Notes: generated from the letters alone by a model not told the origin. 64,000 nucleotides of DNA from Cytobacillus luteolus (GCF_017873715.1 NZ_JAGGKM010000005.1:310001-374000), one strand, 5' to 3'; shown: positions 7,432 to 15,540, counted from the first letter of the stretch. Numbers and translations: made by a program.

Positions 7432-8670
7432 ATGAGAAGACGTTTTTTACTTATCAGTATAGGAATGATGGTTGCAATCGGTACATTCCTATCAACCTCA
7501 TCTATTGACACTGCATGGGCTGTTGGAAAGAATACACAGCTTGAAAATGAAAAGAAGAAGGTTCAGGAGAAACGTTCCGATGTGAAATCTGAAATGAATG
7601 AAAAAGAATACGAGATTTCATCACTTCAGGGGGAACAAGCAAAATTAGAAGCAGATATTAAACGACTAGATATCTCAGTTGCTGAAACAAACGCAAAAAT
7701 GCGTGAAAAAGAAGCGGAAATTGCTGTTACACAAGAAGAAATTCAACTGCTTCAAGCACAAATTTTGGAAGTTGCTGAAAGAATCAAAAAGCGTGATGCA
7801 TTGCTAGAAGAAAGAATGCGCTCGATTCAGGAAAGTGGCGGAGTCGTAAGTTATATTGATGTTTTATTAGGTGCACAAAACTTTGGCGACTTTATTGATA
7901 GACTTAGTGCATTATCTACTTTTGTTCAGGCAGATAAAGATATAATTAAAACACATCAAGAGGACAAGCTTCTAAAAGAGAAAAAAGAGGAAGAAGTAAC
8001 AGTCCACTTAGCTAATTTAGAAAATCAATTAACATCTCTTGAAGCCATGAAAGTGGAACTAAATAAGCATATTAAGGAAAAAAATGAGATCATGTCTCAA
8101 TTAAAGAAACAAGAGGAAGAAATTCACTCCCACCTAGAAGAGCTTGAAGATGAAGAAAAACTTCTAGCTGCACAGGAAGCTGCGATTAAAAAAGAAATCA
8201 AAGCATGGGAAAAGAGACAACGTGAAATAGAGGAAGCAAGAAAAAAAGGACAAACTCCTAAAGTGACAGATGGAAACTTTATGAATCCAACAACAGGAAG
8301 ACTAACTTCGGGCTATGGACATCGTTGGGGGTCATTGCATGCAGGGGTAGACATTGCGAATCGCTCTGCGAATGTCCCGGTAGTTGCAGCAGCAGCCGGT
8401 ACCGTTTTCCGTTCGTATTATTCAAGTAGCTATGGAAATGTAGTGTTTATAACCCATAATATTAATGGACAAATTTACACAACAGTTTACGCACACTTAG
8501 AGTCACGTAATGTGAGTGAAGGCCAGTCTGTTGATAAGGGTACAAGAATTGGTTACATGGGGAACACGGGTAGATCTTATGGAAAGCATCTACACTTTGA
8601 AATCCATAAAGGACCATGGAATAATTCAAAATCCAACTCAGTAGACCCTCGTAAATATATAAACTTTTAA
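7432..8670 (+). CDS. Coiled-coil M23 peptidoglycan endopeptidase, probable FtsEX partner
   Basis: This 412-residue secreted protein has a signal peptide ending TAWA (about residue 30). Residues ~35-275 form a long Glu/Lys-rich coiled coil like EnvC/PcsB, interrupted near 140-165 by a GGVVSYIDVLLGAQNFGDFI segment. A C-terminal LytM/M23 domain follows. Zinc-site residues are intact: HAGVD gives H303 and D307, YAHLES gives H355, and HLHFE gives H386 and H388. Unlike E. coli EnvC, whose LytM domain is degenerate, this one should cut peptide cross-links itself. In B. subtilis FtsEX instead drives CwlO, encoded elsewhere. The gene is 104 bp downstream of ftsX. Annotation pipelines may call it an EnvC-family activator. 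Confidence 0.9.
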   Translation: MRRRFLLISIGMMVAIGTFLSTSSIDTAWAVGKNTQLENEKKKVQEKRSDVKSEMNEKEYEISSLQGEQAKLEADIKRLDISVAETNAKMREKEAEIAVTQEEIQLLQAQILEVAERIKKRDALLEERMRSIQESGGVVSYIDVLLGAQNFGDFIDRLSALSTFVQADKDIIKTHQEDKLLKEKKEEEVTVHLANLENQLTSLEAMKVELNKHIKEKNEIMSQLKKQEEEIHSHLEELEDEEKLLAAQEAAIKKEIKAWEKRQREIEEARKKGQTPKVTDGNFMNPTTGRLTSGYGHRWGSLHAGVDIANRSANVPVVAAAAGTVFRSYYSSSYGNVVFITHNINGQIYTTVYAHLESRNVSEGQSVDKGTRIGYMGNTGRSYGKHLHFEIHKGPWNNSKSNSVDPRKYINF

Positions 8671-8677
8671 CCTATGA

Positions 8678-8708
8678 AACCACATCTTTGAATTAGATGT
8701 GGTTTTTT
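8678..8708 (+). terminator. Intrinsic terminator after the M23 gene
   Basis: AACCACATCT (8678-8687) and AGATGTGGTT (8695-8704) form a perfect 10-bp stem with a T run. It probably ends the ftsEX-M23 transcript. Confidence 0.92.
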
Positions 8709-8862
8709 ATATCTCCTCACAAAACCAGTCCCATCTTCGAACCCTATCGTAAAAACATAACTCAAAATACATACCTACCATACTTCGACATTTATCGTGA
8801 AAAAATGGTAAAATAAACATATCTTATAGTTGTCGTTATGAAGTAGCATGAGGAGGGGACTT

Positions 8863-9417
8863 ATGAAGTATTTTATCTTATTATTTATTCTTACTATGGT
8901 GTTAGCTGGTTGTGCGCAGGATGAGAAGTCTGAAGTTACGAATGAGGCTCCAGAATCTAAGGAAACGGCTCCACAGAACGAAGAAACAGCTGAAAGCCCA
9001 ACTCATGAGTTTTTCAATGAAGATTTTAAAAACTTGCTAAATGAGGGCAAATTAGCAAATGCAGATTTCGGCATAGGTTCAACAGCCGCAGAAATAAAAG
9101 AAACTCTAGGTGAGCCTGATCTTGAGGATGTATGGGATGGAGCAAACATACTTCAGTATGGAAATTATGTGTATGGGTACTCTTACTTAGAAGAAGACGA
9201 TACAATTTATGTAATCGAATATGCACCTGAAAAAGAGTATTATCTAGCAGATTTAACTGCACTATTGGGAGAACCAGAGATATCAGAAATTAGTGATGTA
9301 AATGGAAGATATTTCGTGCTTTATCACTTAGAAGGTTTAAAAGAGCTTTGGGTTTATAATCAGAGTGAACAAGAAGATTCTCCTATAGCGAGTATAAAGC
9401 TTATAAAGAAATATTAA
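8863..9417 (+). CDS. DUF4309-like lipoprotein (YjgB-like)
   Basis: This 184-residue protein starts at ATG 8863. AGGAGGGG at 8851-8858 is its SD, so the upstream in-frame ATG 8848 is not used. A short signal peptide ends in lipobox LAGC, followed by a Glu/Thr/Pro-rich linker and a folded domain beginning DFGIGSTAAEIKETLGEPD. That pattern, an intrinsic-threshold G(I)G-E(I)K-LGEP motif, is typical of DUF4309 proteins. The function of the family is unknown; it is a surface-exposed lipoprotein. It has its own terminator. Confidence 0.75.
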   Translation: MKYFILLFILTMVLAGCAQDEKSEVTNEAPESKETAPQNEETAESPTHEFFNEDFKNLLNEGKLANADFGIGSTAAEIKETLGEPDLEDVWDGANILQYGNYVYGYSYLEEDDTIYVIEYAPEKEYYLADLTALLGEPEISEISDVNGRYFVLYHLEGLKELWVYNQSEQEDSPIASIKLIKKY

Positions 9418-9430
9418 ATATAATGAATTT

Positions 9431-9463
9431 CACTTGGATTCCATCGGGATTCAGGTGTTTTTT
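9431..9463 (+). terminator. Intrinsic terminator after the DUF4309-like gene
   Basis: CACTTGGATTCC (9431-9442) pairs fully with GGGATTCAGGTG (9446-9457) if G:U pairs are allowed; six T follow. Confidence 0.88.
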
Positions 9464-9517
9464 ATTTCAAATTGTTTTTTGTAAGGGGTTGATTTTAAGT
9501 ATATTTTGAAGTCAGAG

Positions 9518-9645
9518 TGGGATGAAGCGGAAGGCACTTGACTCCTGCGGGAAGTAGAGGAAAGGTCGAGACCCCGCAGACGGAACGTCGAGGAGGCTCG
9601 ACTTCCTCCCCACGGAAAGCAAGTGCCTGCAGCGAAAAGGAACGG
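9518..9645 (+). repeat. GC-rich ~130-bp interspersed inverted repeat, copy A1
   Basis: This is much richer in G+C than its surroundings. It begins GAAGCGGAAGGCACTTGACT, contains GGTCGAGACCCC and GAGGAGGCTCGAC, and ends GGAAAGCAAGTGCC...GGAACGG, so the ends (GGCACTTG / CAAGTGCC) are inverted repeats. Other copies are at 31764, 34182, 53577 and 58953. Open frames crossing it are not genes. Confidence 0.9.
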
Positions 9646-9676
9646 GTACCATTTGAACACTATAATCTTTTAACTT

Positions 9677-9702
9677 TAAAAAACCTCCTCTACTGAGAAG
9701 GT
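9677..9702 (-). terminator. Terminator of the ArsR-type gene, overlapping its stop
   Basis: Read on the minus strand, ACCTTCTC (9702-9695) pairs with GAGGAGGT (9690-9683) across a 4-nt loop, then six T. The stem includes the last codons of the gene. Confidence 0.85.
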
Positions 9703-10619
9703 CTAATCACCCGATGAACAAACTCCTGAAAACTATCTGCTAACTCACTAAACCCACTAGCACGGTAACGATATAACTCTGCACAACACTGATCCGTATG
9801 ATACACACTAATTAACCCAGCAGAACGTAGTGCCATGATATGATGATGTACCGTACTTTTAGAAATATTAATGTAATTCAAAATATCCGTAAACGTTCTC
9901 GGCTCATTTGCAACGTATTGTAAAATGCGTAGACGATTTTCATCTGCCAGAGCCTTCGTTAACCTCACTAACTGCTTAGATGGTTGGGAAGCGTCCTCAC
10001 TACCTATATCTACAGGATAGCGAATGATATACGTATTCTTGTATTTCCAATATACCGTGAGAGGTGTATTATGATAACCCGGAACAAGTACAACCTCCTT
10101 AAGCCCTTCAAATGGCTCGATACGAATCCCACCTGAAGCCTTTTCAACTAAGTCTGTTGAATATTTGGTGGTTGATAAGCTTTCATAATAAGCCTTTGAT
10201 TTCTTAAGTTCCTCTAATACTTGCGGATCAAAGGTAGAAAAATAAGCTTTGTTCCATAGTGATAGATAATGGACATAGCTATCTCGAATCGTTCCTAAAT
10301 CATTAGGTAGGTTATCAGCGATTATTGGAGAAAGTAGCTCATACAAATTACCAGGTGTTAGCTCTTGTAGCCAGTTTATAAATCCAGTAATCTCTTCTTT
10401 TTGCGGTGATAGATATAAAAGAACATTTAAGTAAGAAAGGCATGGGACATCCTTTGAACGTAATTCCTCAAGCAAACCTGGTTCAATCTGTTCTTCAACC
10501 GACTTTACCCAATCAATGCCTAAATCTAGGCTCTTCACAAACTTCTTCGAAACAAATAACTCAAGACTATTTATCAACTCATAGATAGGTGAATAATCAA
10601 CCTTAACTTTATATGTCAT
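9690..10619 (-). CDS. ArsR-type winged-helix transcription regulator with long N-terminal domain
   Basis: This 309-residue protein starts at the ATG ending at 10619, with SD GGAGGT just upstream; 21 codons of extra open frame before it are excluded. The DNA-binding part is at the C-terminus, about residues 225-295: LTKALADENRLRILQYVANE, then TFTDILNYINISKSTVHHHIMALRSAGLI, a classic ArsR winged helix. The ~220-residue N-terminal part is a helical and beta domain of unknown ligand, as in DUF5937-type ArsR proteins. It has no CxC-type metal motif. It is transcribed away from two oxidoreductase genes and probably controls them. Confidence 0.82.
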   Translation of the reverse strand: MTYKVKVDYSPIYELINSLELFVSKKFVKSLDLGIDWVKSVEEQIEPGLLEELRSKDVPCLSYLNVLLYLSPQKEEITGFINWLQELTPGNLYELLSPIIADNLPNDLGTIRDSYVHYLSLWNKAYFSTFDPQVLEELKKSKAYYESLSTTKYSTDLVEKASGGIRIEPFEGLKEVVLVPGYHNTPLTVYWKYKNTYIIRYPVDIGSEDASQPSKQLVRLTKALADENRLRILQYVANEPRTFTDILNYINISKSTVHHHIMALRSAGLISVYHTDQCCAELYRYRASGFSELADSFQEFVHRVIRPSQ

Positions 10620-10718
10620 GTTTCTACCTCCAACGAACAATACTCTTGTTTTGATAATAACAAAACAATCCCACATTAACAATTAAACAAACTACAAATA
10701 ATTTTTTATATTTTTTGG

Positions 10719-10746
10719 TTGAAATTGTTAATTATTCGATTATAAT
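10719..10746 (+). promoter_or_regulatory. SigA promoter of the oxidoreductase pair
   Basis: TTGAAA (10719-10724) and a perfect TATAAT (10741-10746) are separated by 16 bp, with ~70 bp to the first gene. The -10 lies inside an inverted repeat (10727-10755). Confidence 0.75.
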
Positions 10747-10755
10747 AAGATTAAC
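10727..10755. promoter_or_regulatory. Candidate ArsR-family operator
   Basis: The inverted repeat GTTAAT (10727-10732) ... ATTAAC (10750-10755) has inner TATT/AATA symmetry and covers the -10 of the divergent promoter. Binding here would repress. Assignment to the adjacent regulator is inference. Confidence 0.5.
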
Positions 10756-10819
10756 TATTAAGTTCTATAAAAATAGAACAAAACTAATTAACTCAATACA
10801 TTAGAACGGAGAGAGACTT

Positions 10820-11524
10820 ATGAATGTTTTAATCGTCTATTCACACCCAAGTCCAACTTCTTTAAATGCGGCTTTGAAAGATACGGCCGTTGAAGTTTTA
10901 GAAAAACAAGGACATAAAGTAAAAGTATCTGATTTATACAAAATGAATTTCAAGCCAATTGCAGACCTGGATGATTTTACTGCGATAAAAAACTCAGATA
11001 ATTTTAGTTACATTAGTGAACAGTATCATGCATCACAAAACCGAACATTCTCAAAAGATATTTTAGACGAGCAAGAAAAACTTACTTGGGCAGACCTTGT
11101 TATTTTTCAATTTCCGATGTGGTGGACTGAAGCTCCAGCTATTTTAAAGGGCTGGTTTGATCGGGTGTTTGCTTATGGATTTGCCTATGGGCCAGGTGCA
11201 TATGATCAAGGAAACTTACGAGGCAAAAAAGCAATGCTTTCATTTACAACTGGAGGTAAAGATTTACGGAACTTCGGTAAAAATCATTTGAAAGGGGAAC
11301 TTTCTGAGAGATTATTTAACATCCAGCATGAAAAGCTTTATTTTGTCGGAATGGATGTGATTGAACCATTTGTCTTCACAGCTGGAATTGATGAGCAAGG
11401 AAAAAAGGAACTTTTTAAACAGTTTGAAGAACGTCTCATTCATATAGAAAGTGCCCCTGTTATTCCGTTTAGACCTGTATCTGACTATGAAAATGGAAAA
11501 TTAAAAGAAACAACATATTCATAA
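10820..11524 (+). CDS. NAD(P)H oxidoreductase, flavodoxin-fold quinone reductase family
   Basis: This 234-residue protein starts at ATG 10820 with SD GGAGAGAG. The flavodoxin-like fold opens MNVLIVYSHPSPTSLNAAL (FMN/FAD phosphate loop). The active-site segment FQFPMWWTEAPAILKGWFDRVF is split here as QFPMWWTEAPAILKG plus WFDRVF and is typical of the NQO1/MdaB/KefF family. Such enzymes do two-electron reduction of quinones or nitro compounds with NAD(P)H and protect from redox cycling. It is followed after 12 bp by a quinone oxidoreductase of the MDR family, so the two form an operon. Confidence 0.9.
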   Translation: MNVLIVYSHPSPTSLNAALKDTAVEVLEKQGHKVKVSDLYKMNFKPIADLDDFTAIKNSDNFSYISEQYHASQNRTFSKDILDEQEKLTWADLVIFQFPMWWTEAPAILKGWFDRVFAYGFAYGPGAYDQGNLRGKKAMLSFTTGGKDLRNFGKNHLKGELSERLFNIQHEKLYFVGMDVIEPFVFTAGIDEQGKKELFKQFEERLIHIESAPVIPFRPVSDYENGKLKETTYS

Positions 11525-11536
11525 GGAGTGGAAAAA

Positions 11537-12469
11537 ATGAGAGCAATTGCGATTGAAAACTATGGTGGAATTGAACAGTTAAAAGAAATTGAAGCACCAC
11601 TACCTGAAGTTGGACCAAAAGATATTCTAATAGAAGTATATGCTTCAGCAATAAATCCCGTAGATATAGCGATTAGAGAGGGTTATTTTAAAGAACGAGT
11701 AGCTCACGAATTTCCTGTTGTATTGGGATATGATGTAGCTGGGGTAGTGGCTGCAGTTGGTTCTGATATTAAGAAGTTTAAGGTAGGAGATGAGGTATAC
11801 AGTTATACTTCCTTAGATAGAAATGGGACATATGCAGAGTTTGTTGCAGTAAATGAAGAGTTTGTTGCTCTAAAACCTAGTAATCTCTCATTTGTTGAAG
11901 CTGCTTCTGTGCCTTTAGTTGGAATTACAGCTTGGCATGCACTAGTTAAAGAGGCGATAGTGAAGGAGGGTCAAAAAGTCCTTGTGTTAGGTGGATCTGG
12001 TGGTGTTGGAAGCTTTGCAGTTCAGTTGGCAAAAGCACAGGGGGCCATTGTTTCAGCCACGACAAGCACAAAAAACAGTGAACTCGTGAAAGAATTGGGA
12101 GCAGACTTTGTCCTTGATTATACAAAAGAAAGTCTTCCAGCATCAGAATACGATGTCATTTTTGATACAGTTGGGGGATATCAAATTAAAGAATTAGTTG
12201 GTGCTACAAAAGAGGATGGAAAAATTATTTCAATCACAAGTCGACTTTCTCCAACGAGTCAACAACTAGTAGATGCAAAAGGTATACACTATAACTTGAT
12301 ATTTAGTAGCCCTGATGGGGAAAGCTTAGACCAACTTTCTACCTTGCTATCAAAAGGAAAGATTCGCCCGGTAGTTGGAACTATCTTCTCTTTATCTGAT
12401 GTAAAAGAAGCGCACTTGCTTAGTGAGTCAAAAAGAGCTGTAGGAAAAATCGTAATCCAAGTTAAATAA
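11537..12469 (+). CDS. Zinc-independent MDR-family NADP-dependent quinone oxidoreductase
   Basis: This 310-residue protein starts at ATG 11537, since SD AAGGAGTGG (11523-11531) overlaps the upstream GTG 11528. It has a GroES-like N-terminal domain (SAINPVDIAIREGYF, GYDVAGVVAAVG) and a Rossmann NADPH motif LVLGGSGGVGSFAVQLAKAQ near residue 150. It lacks the Cys ligands of zinc alcohol dehydrogenases, which points to the quinone oxidoreductase (zeta-crystallin-like) branch. It probably works with the preceding flavoprotein on the same kind of electrophilic stress under the divergent ArsR-type regulator. Confidence 0.9.
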   Translation: MRAIAIENYGGIEQLKEIEAPLPEVGPKDILIEVYASAINPVDIAIREGYFKERVAHEFPVVLGYDVAGVVAAVGSDIKKFKVGDEVYSYTSLDRNGTYAEFVAVNEEFVALKPSNLSFVEAASVPLVGITAWHALVKEAIVKEGQKVLVLGGSGGVGSFAVQLAKAQGAIVSATTSTKNSELVKELGADFVLDYTKESLPASEYDVIFDTVGGYQIKELVGATKEDGKIISITSRLSPTSQQLVDAKGIHYNLIFSSPDGESLDQLSTLLSKGKIRPVVGTIFSLSDVKEAHLLSESKRAVGKIVIQVK

Positions 12470-12480
12470 TCATTACCTAA

Positions 12481-12510
12481 AATCCAATCAAACGTTTGAT
12501 TGGATTTTTC
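12481..12510 (+). terminator. Terminator hairpin after the oxidoreductase pair, part of element D1
   Basis: A perfect 26-bp palindrome centred on CAAACGTTTG (12481-12506) is followed by T residues. It is also the end of dispersed element D, so this transcript seems to use a repeat-borne terminator. Confidence 0.75.
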
Positions 12511-12566
12511 AACACCTTGATAACACTGGGCTCAACCCAATTCATCAAACGTTTGTTTGAAAAATA
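12481..12566 (-). repeat. Dispersed element D, copy D1 (paired CAAACGTTTG palindromes)
   Basis: CAAACGTTTG occurs at 12489-12498 and 12546-12555, 57 bp apart, with GGGCTCAACCC between. The reverse complement closely matches 31948-32026, where the same palindromes are also 57 bp apart, so these are two copies of one element in opposite orientation. Confidence 0.8.
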
Positions 12567-12594
12567 AATGCGCTGAGATAATCTCTGGCGCACT
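12560..12594 (-). terminator. Terminator of the GNAT gene (minus strand)
   Basis: On the minus strand AGTGCGC (12594-12588) pairs with GCGCATT (12573-12567), with an inner GAGA/TCTC stem, followed by a T-rich run. Confidence 0.7.
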
Positions 12595-12600
12595 TTATTT

Positions 12601-13026
12601 TTATAGTGTTTTTACAAACGCATAGCTTGTTTTGGCATATCCCATTTTCTCTTCATAAAAACGGTGTGCATCTTTACGTTGAAGTCCTGAAGAGAGGGCA
12701 ACGGACGAACAGCCTTCCTGCTCTGCTAGAGTATGAATGTAAGAGAGTAACTTTTCACCATAGCCCTTTGAACGGTACGCCTCAGCTGTAACTAAATCAT
12801 AGACATAAATATGTTTGCCATTATAGAAGTTTGTTAGCTGGATAATGCCTGTTACAGCTACAATCTCGCCGTCCTCTATGGCAACCAACATACGATACCC
12901 TTCGCTAAGCATAGGTTCAAGTAATTCTAAGTAACCTTCTTCATCTAGATGAGTGCGTAATTCATGCATAACCTTAAAAGCTTCAATAAAGTCTTGTTTT
13001 GCCGTAAGCTCTTTAAATGCTACCAT
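12601..13026 (-). CDS. GNAT-family N-acetyltransferase
   Basis: This 141-residue protein has SD GAGGAGA upstream of its ATG. The acetyl-CoA binding motif A is visible as VTAEAYRSKGYGEKLLSYIH (R/Q-x-x-G-x-G/A type), preceded by IYVYDLV. The C-terminal HRFYEEKMGYAKTSYAF is the usual GNAT beta6-beta7 region. The substrate cannot be told. It is monocistronic, with its own terminator. Confidence 0.88.
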   Translation of the reverse strand: MVAFKELTAKQDFIEAFKVMHELRTHLDEEGYLELLEPMLSEGYRMLVAIEDGEIVAVTGIIQLTNFYNGKHIYVYDLVTAEAYRSKGYGEKLLSYIHTLAEQEGCSSVALSSGLQRKDAHRFYEEKMGYAKTSYAFVKTL

Positions 13027-13083
13027 CCCACATATCTCCTCAGTAATCAGATTCTATCAATACCATAAATTATATATAAAAAA

Positions 13084-13118
13084 GTAAAAATCCACACCAG
13101 AATTTTATCGGTGTGGAT
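13084..13118 (-). terminator. Terminator of the 141-residue unknown gene
   Basis: On the minus strand ATCCACACC (13118-13110) pairs with GGTGTGGAT (13098-13090) around an 11-nt loop, then a T run. Confidence 0.88.
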
Positions 13119-13128
13119 TGAAGAATGT

Positions 13129-13554
13129 TTATTCTTCAGATGTTTTTGTTTTCAATCGTTTTTTAGGGACACGTAAAAGCAAGATTCGCTTACGTCTTAA
13201 TGAATTGATTAGAAGCTTATTTTGCTTAAGTGTTGGCTCTTCGTACATTTTATCTTCATTTGCAAGATTAGTGTAGAATTCTACTAATTTCATCGCATCA
13301 TCAAGTGGATATGTTTTGACCGTTTCAAATATTGGTAGGTCATAGCCCTGTGTATAACCTTCCATACTTGATGCAAATACGAATACTTTGAAGCCGTCAG
13401 CCTTTTGGGGAGCAGCCACCCTGATATTCCAGTGAGTAGAATGGCGCAAATCTGTAAGCTGATAATTTCTTTCTAAAAAACGGACTCGATCCTGTGATTG
13501 CATGCTTACAACCTTGCTAGGATACTGTATAGAATACTTTTGTTGTTTACTCAT
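13129..13554 (-). CDS. Protein of unknown function, 141 residues, basic C-terminus
   Basis: I do not recognise this family. The reading frame is sound: SD GGAGGTCC on the minus strand, a clear terminator and normal composition. The middle contains WNIRVAAPQKADGFKVFVFA and EGYTQGYDLPIFETVKTYPL, suggesting a small beta-rich fold. The last ~25 residues are strongly basic (RRKRILLLRVPKKRLKTK), possibly for nucleic-acid or membrane contact. No signal peptide or TM helix is seen. It is transcribed alone. Confidence 0.65.
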   Translation of the reverse strand: MSKQQKYSIQYPSKVVSMQSQDRVRFLERNYQLTDLRHSTHWNIRVAAPQKADGFKVFVFASSMEGYTQGYDLPIFETVKTYPLDDAMKLVEFYTNLANEDKMYEEPTLKQNKLLINSLRRKRILLLRVPKKRLKTKTSEE

Positions 13555-14042
13555 AAGGACCTCCTTAAAAAAATATGTGATACCACGCGTACCTTTTTAC
13601 CTAATCATGTACGTATGATGAAGTGTCTAGTTGTAGTGCCAACAGGTATATCAATGTATATGAACCTTTTGGGCCATTTATACGTCGAACAATTATTTCT
13701 CATTGTCTTTACACATTTGCGATTAACTTCAATCTTTAGAAAAGGTTTTACTTTACATCATTTAAAATTAACCTATAATTAATAGTAGTCTACATTATTT
13801 AAAAATTCATAAAATGAACAAGCTTTTCATATAGTTAACCAAAGGCATCGCACAATGCATGTGTGGTGCCTTTTCCTGCAAGTGTAATGGAAGAAAAAGA
13901 AATAGAATAAGAAATTTCCATAATCATACACTAATGATATTGCACTTGTTCTATTTAGGCTGTTTTATAAGAAATGGCTACCTAAGGCATTTATACATTA
14001 GTAAAAAACAGCGATTGGTAAAGGGATAGGAGGATGAGTCGT
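13555..14042. other. Gene-free stretch upstream of ctpB with an orphan terminator
   Basis: No coding sequence is supported. A 94-codon frame at 13498-13782 overlaps the start of the minus-strand gene and has no SD. The stretch holds a strong hairpin at 13841-13873 and a possible SigA promoter (TTGCAC near 13940, TTTTAT 17 bp later) for ctpB. Confidence 0.5.
13841..13877 (+). terminator. Orphan terminator-like hairpin
   Basis: AAAGGCATCGCACA (13841-13854) pairs with TGTGTGGTGCCTTT (13860-13873) with two G:U pairs, followed by TTTT-type bases. No plus-strand gene precedes it. Confidence 0.6.
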
Positions 14043-15500
14043 TTGAGTCGTAAAATTCTTGCAATGTACATGGCACTATCAATGCTAATTGGTGCAGGGG
14101 GAATGTATGTAGCTACAGAGGTACTAGATGGTACACCATTAGTAGCGGGTAATGATACAGCCTCGGAAAATCAAGCTGCACAGCCTGAACCGAGCGAAGA
14201 TGCTCAAGAACAGTTAAAGAAGATTGGGCAAGCATATGACTTAATCAAGTCAAGATATGTTGAAGAAATGGATGAAAATGAGTTAATTGAAGGTGCTATT
14301 CAAGGGATGGTCAGCACATTAGAAGATCCTTATTCTGTTTATATGGATAAAGATACTGCCGAACAATTTAACCAGTCACTTGATTCCTCTTTTGAGGGAA
14401 TTGGTGCAGAAGTGAGTATGATCGATGGGAAGGTAACCATTGTTGCTCCATTTAAAGATTCTCCAGCTGAAAAAGCTGGTTTGAAGCCAAATGATCAAAT
14501 TCTTGCAGTAGACGGTGAAAATGTTGAGGGCTTAGATTTATATGAAGCTGTTTTGAAAATTCGTGGTGAAAAAGGAACGGTTGTTAAGCTAGATGTCATC
14601 CGTCCTGGAGTTACTGAAATTATAAAAATTGATGTGACACGAGATGAGATACCAATTGAAACCGTCTATAGCTCTGTAAAAGAGAGCAATGGTAAAAAAG
14701 TGGGTTACATTGAAATTACATCGTTTGCAGAAGACACTGCAAAGGATTTTGTTGTAAGCCTAGATGAGCTGGAAAAGCAAAAAATTGATGGGCTAGTAAT
14801 AGATGTTCGTGGAAATCCTGGTGGGTACCTCGAAAGTGTTGAGGAAATCCTTAAGCATCTAATTACAGAGGAAAAACCTTATGTACAAATTGAAGATCGT
14901 ACAGGTAATAAACAACGCTTTTTCTCTACACTAAAAGAGAAGAAGGGCTATCCAATTAATGTACTAATTGACCGTGGTAGTGCTTCGGCATCTGAGATTT
15001 TAGCAGGTGCACTGAAAGAAGCGGGTGGTTATCATGTTGTTGGTGAATCTTCATTTGGTAAAGGCACTGTTCAGCAAGCTGTCCCAATGGGTGATGGAAG
15101 TAATATTAAACTAACGATGTTTAAATGGCTTACACCTGATGGCAATTGGATTCATAAAACTGGAGTAGAGCCTACAATTGATGTAAAACAACCTGACTAC
15201 TTCTACAGTAATCCAATACAACTTGAAAAGGATTTAGTACCTGATATGAATAATGAGCAAGTGAAAAATGCTCAGCTTATGCTAAAAGGACTTGGATTTG
15301 AAACAGGACGTATTGATGGCTATTACAGTAAAGAGACTGAAACTGCCGTTAAAGCATTCCAACAAACAAATAAGGTAACGCCTACAGGTAAAATAGATAA
15401 AGCGACAGCTGAATTAATTCAAACACAATTACTTGAAAAAGTACGTGAAGAAGCAAATGATATCCAGCTGCAAACAGCGATGAAAGTGTTGTTTCAATAG
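14043..15500 (+). CDS. ctpB: S41-family carboxyl-terminal processing protease with PG-binding domain
   Basis: This 485-residue protein starts at TTG 14043: AGGAGG (14028-14033) is ideally spaced for it, while ATG 14034 touches the SD. It has an N-terminal signal anchor, a PDZ domain (SFEGIGAEVSMI to VEGLDLYEAV) and an S41 domain with catalytic Ser315 (GSASASEIL, middle Ser), Lys340 (FGKGTVQ) and Gln344, matching the B. subtilis CtpB Ser/Lys/Gln spacing. A C-terminal peptidoglycan-binding domain follows (VKNAQLMLKGLGFETG). B. subtilis CtpB cleaves SpoIVFA during sporulation signalling. It lies upstream of minJ as in B. subtilis. Confidence 0.93.
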   Translation: MSRKILAMYMALSMLIGAGGMYVATEVLDGTPLVAGNDTASENQAAQPEPSEDAQEQLKKIGQAYDLIKSRYVEEMDENELIEGAIQGMVSTLEDPYSVYMDKDTAEQFNQSLDSSFEGIGAEVSMIDGKVTIVAPFKDSPAEKAGLKPNDQILAVDGENVEGLDLYEAVLKIRGEKGTVVKLDVIRPGVTEIIKIDVTRDEIPIETVYSSVKESNGKKVGYIEITSFAEDTAKDFVVSLDELEKQKIDGLVIDVRGNPGGYLESVEEILKHLITEEKPYVQIEDRTGNKQRFFSTLKEKKGYPINVLIDRGSASASEILAGALKEAGGYHVVGESSFGKGTVQQAVPMGDGSNIKLTMFKWLTPDGNWIHKTGVEPTIDVKQPDYFYSNPIQLEKDLVPDMNNEQVKNAQLMLKGLGFETGRIDGYYSKETETAVKAFQQTNKVTPTGKIDKATAELIQTQLLEKVREEANDIQLQTAMKVLFQ

Positions 15501-15510
15501 GTGAAATGAG

Positions 15511-15540
15511 ATCCCCTCCCGTTGATGGAGGGGATTTTTA
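15511..15540 (+). terminator. Intrinsic terminator after ctpB
   Basis: ATCCCCTCC (15511-15519) and GGAGGGGAT (15527-15535) form a perfect stem, then TTTTTAT. Confidence 0.92.

Noticed and set aside
9451-9660. 69-codon minus-strand frame
   Set aside because: It lies entirely in GC-rich repeat A1; the equivalent frames at 31696, 34185, 53315 and 58945 have the same origin.
13498-13782. 94-codon plus-strand frame
   Set aside because: It overlaps the start of the minus-strand unknown gene, has no SD and ends in AT-rich intergenic DNA.
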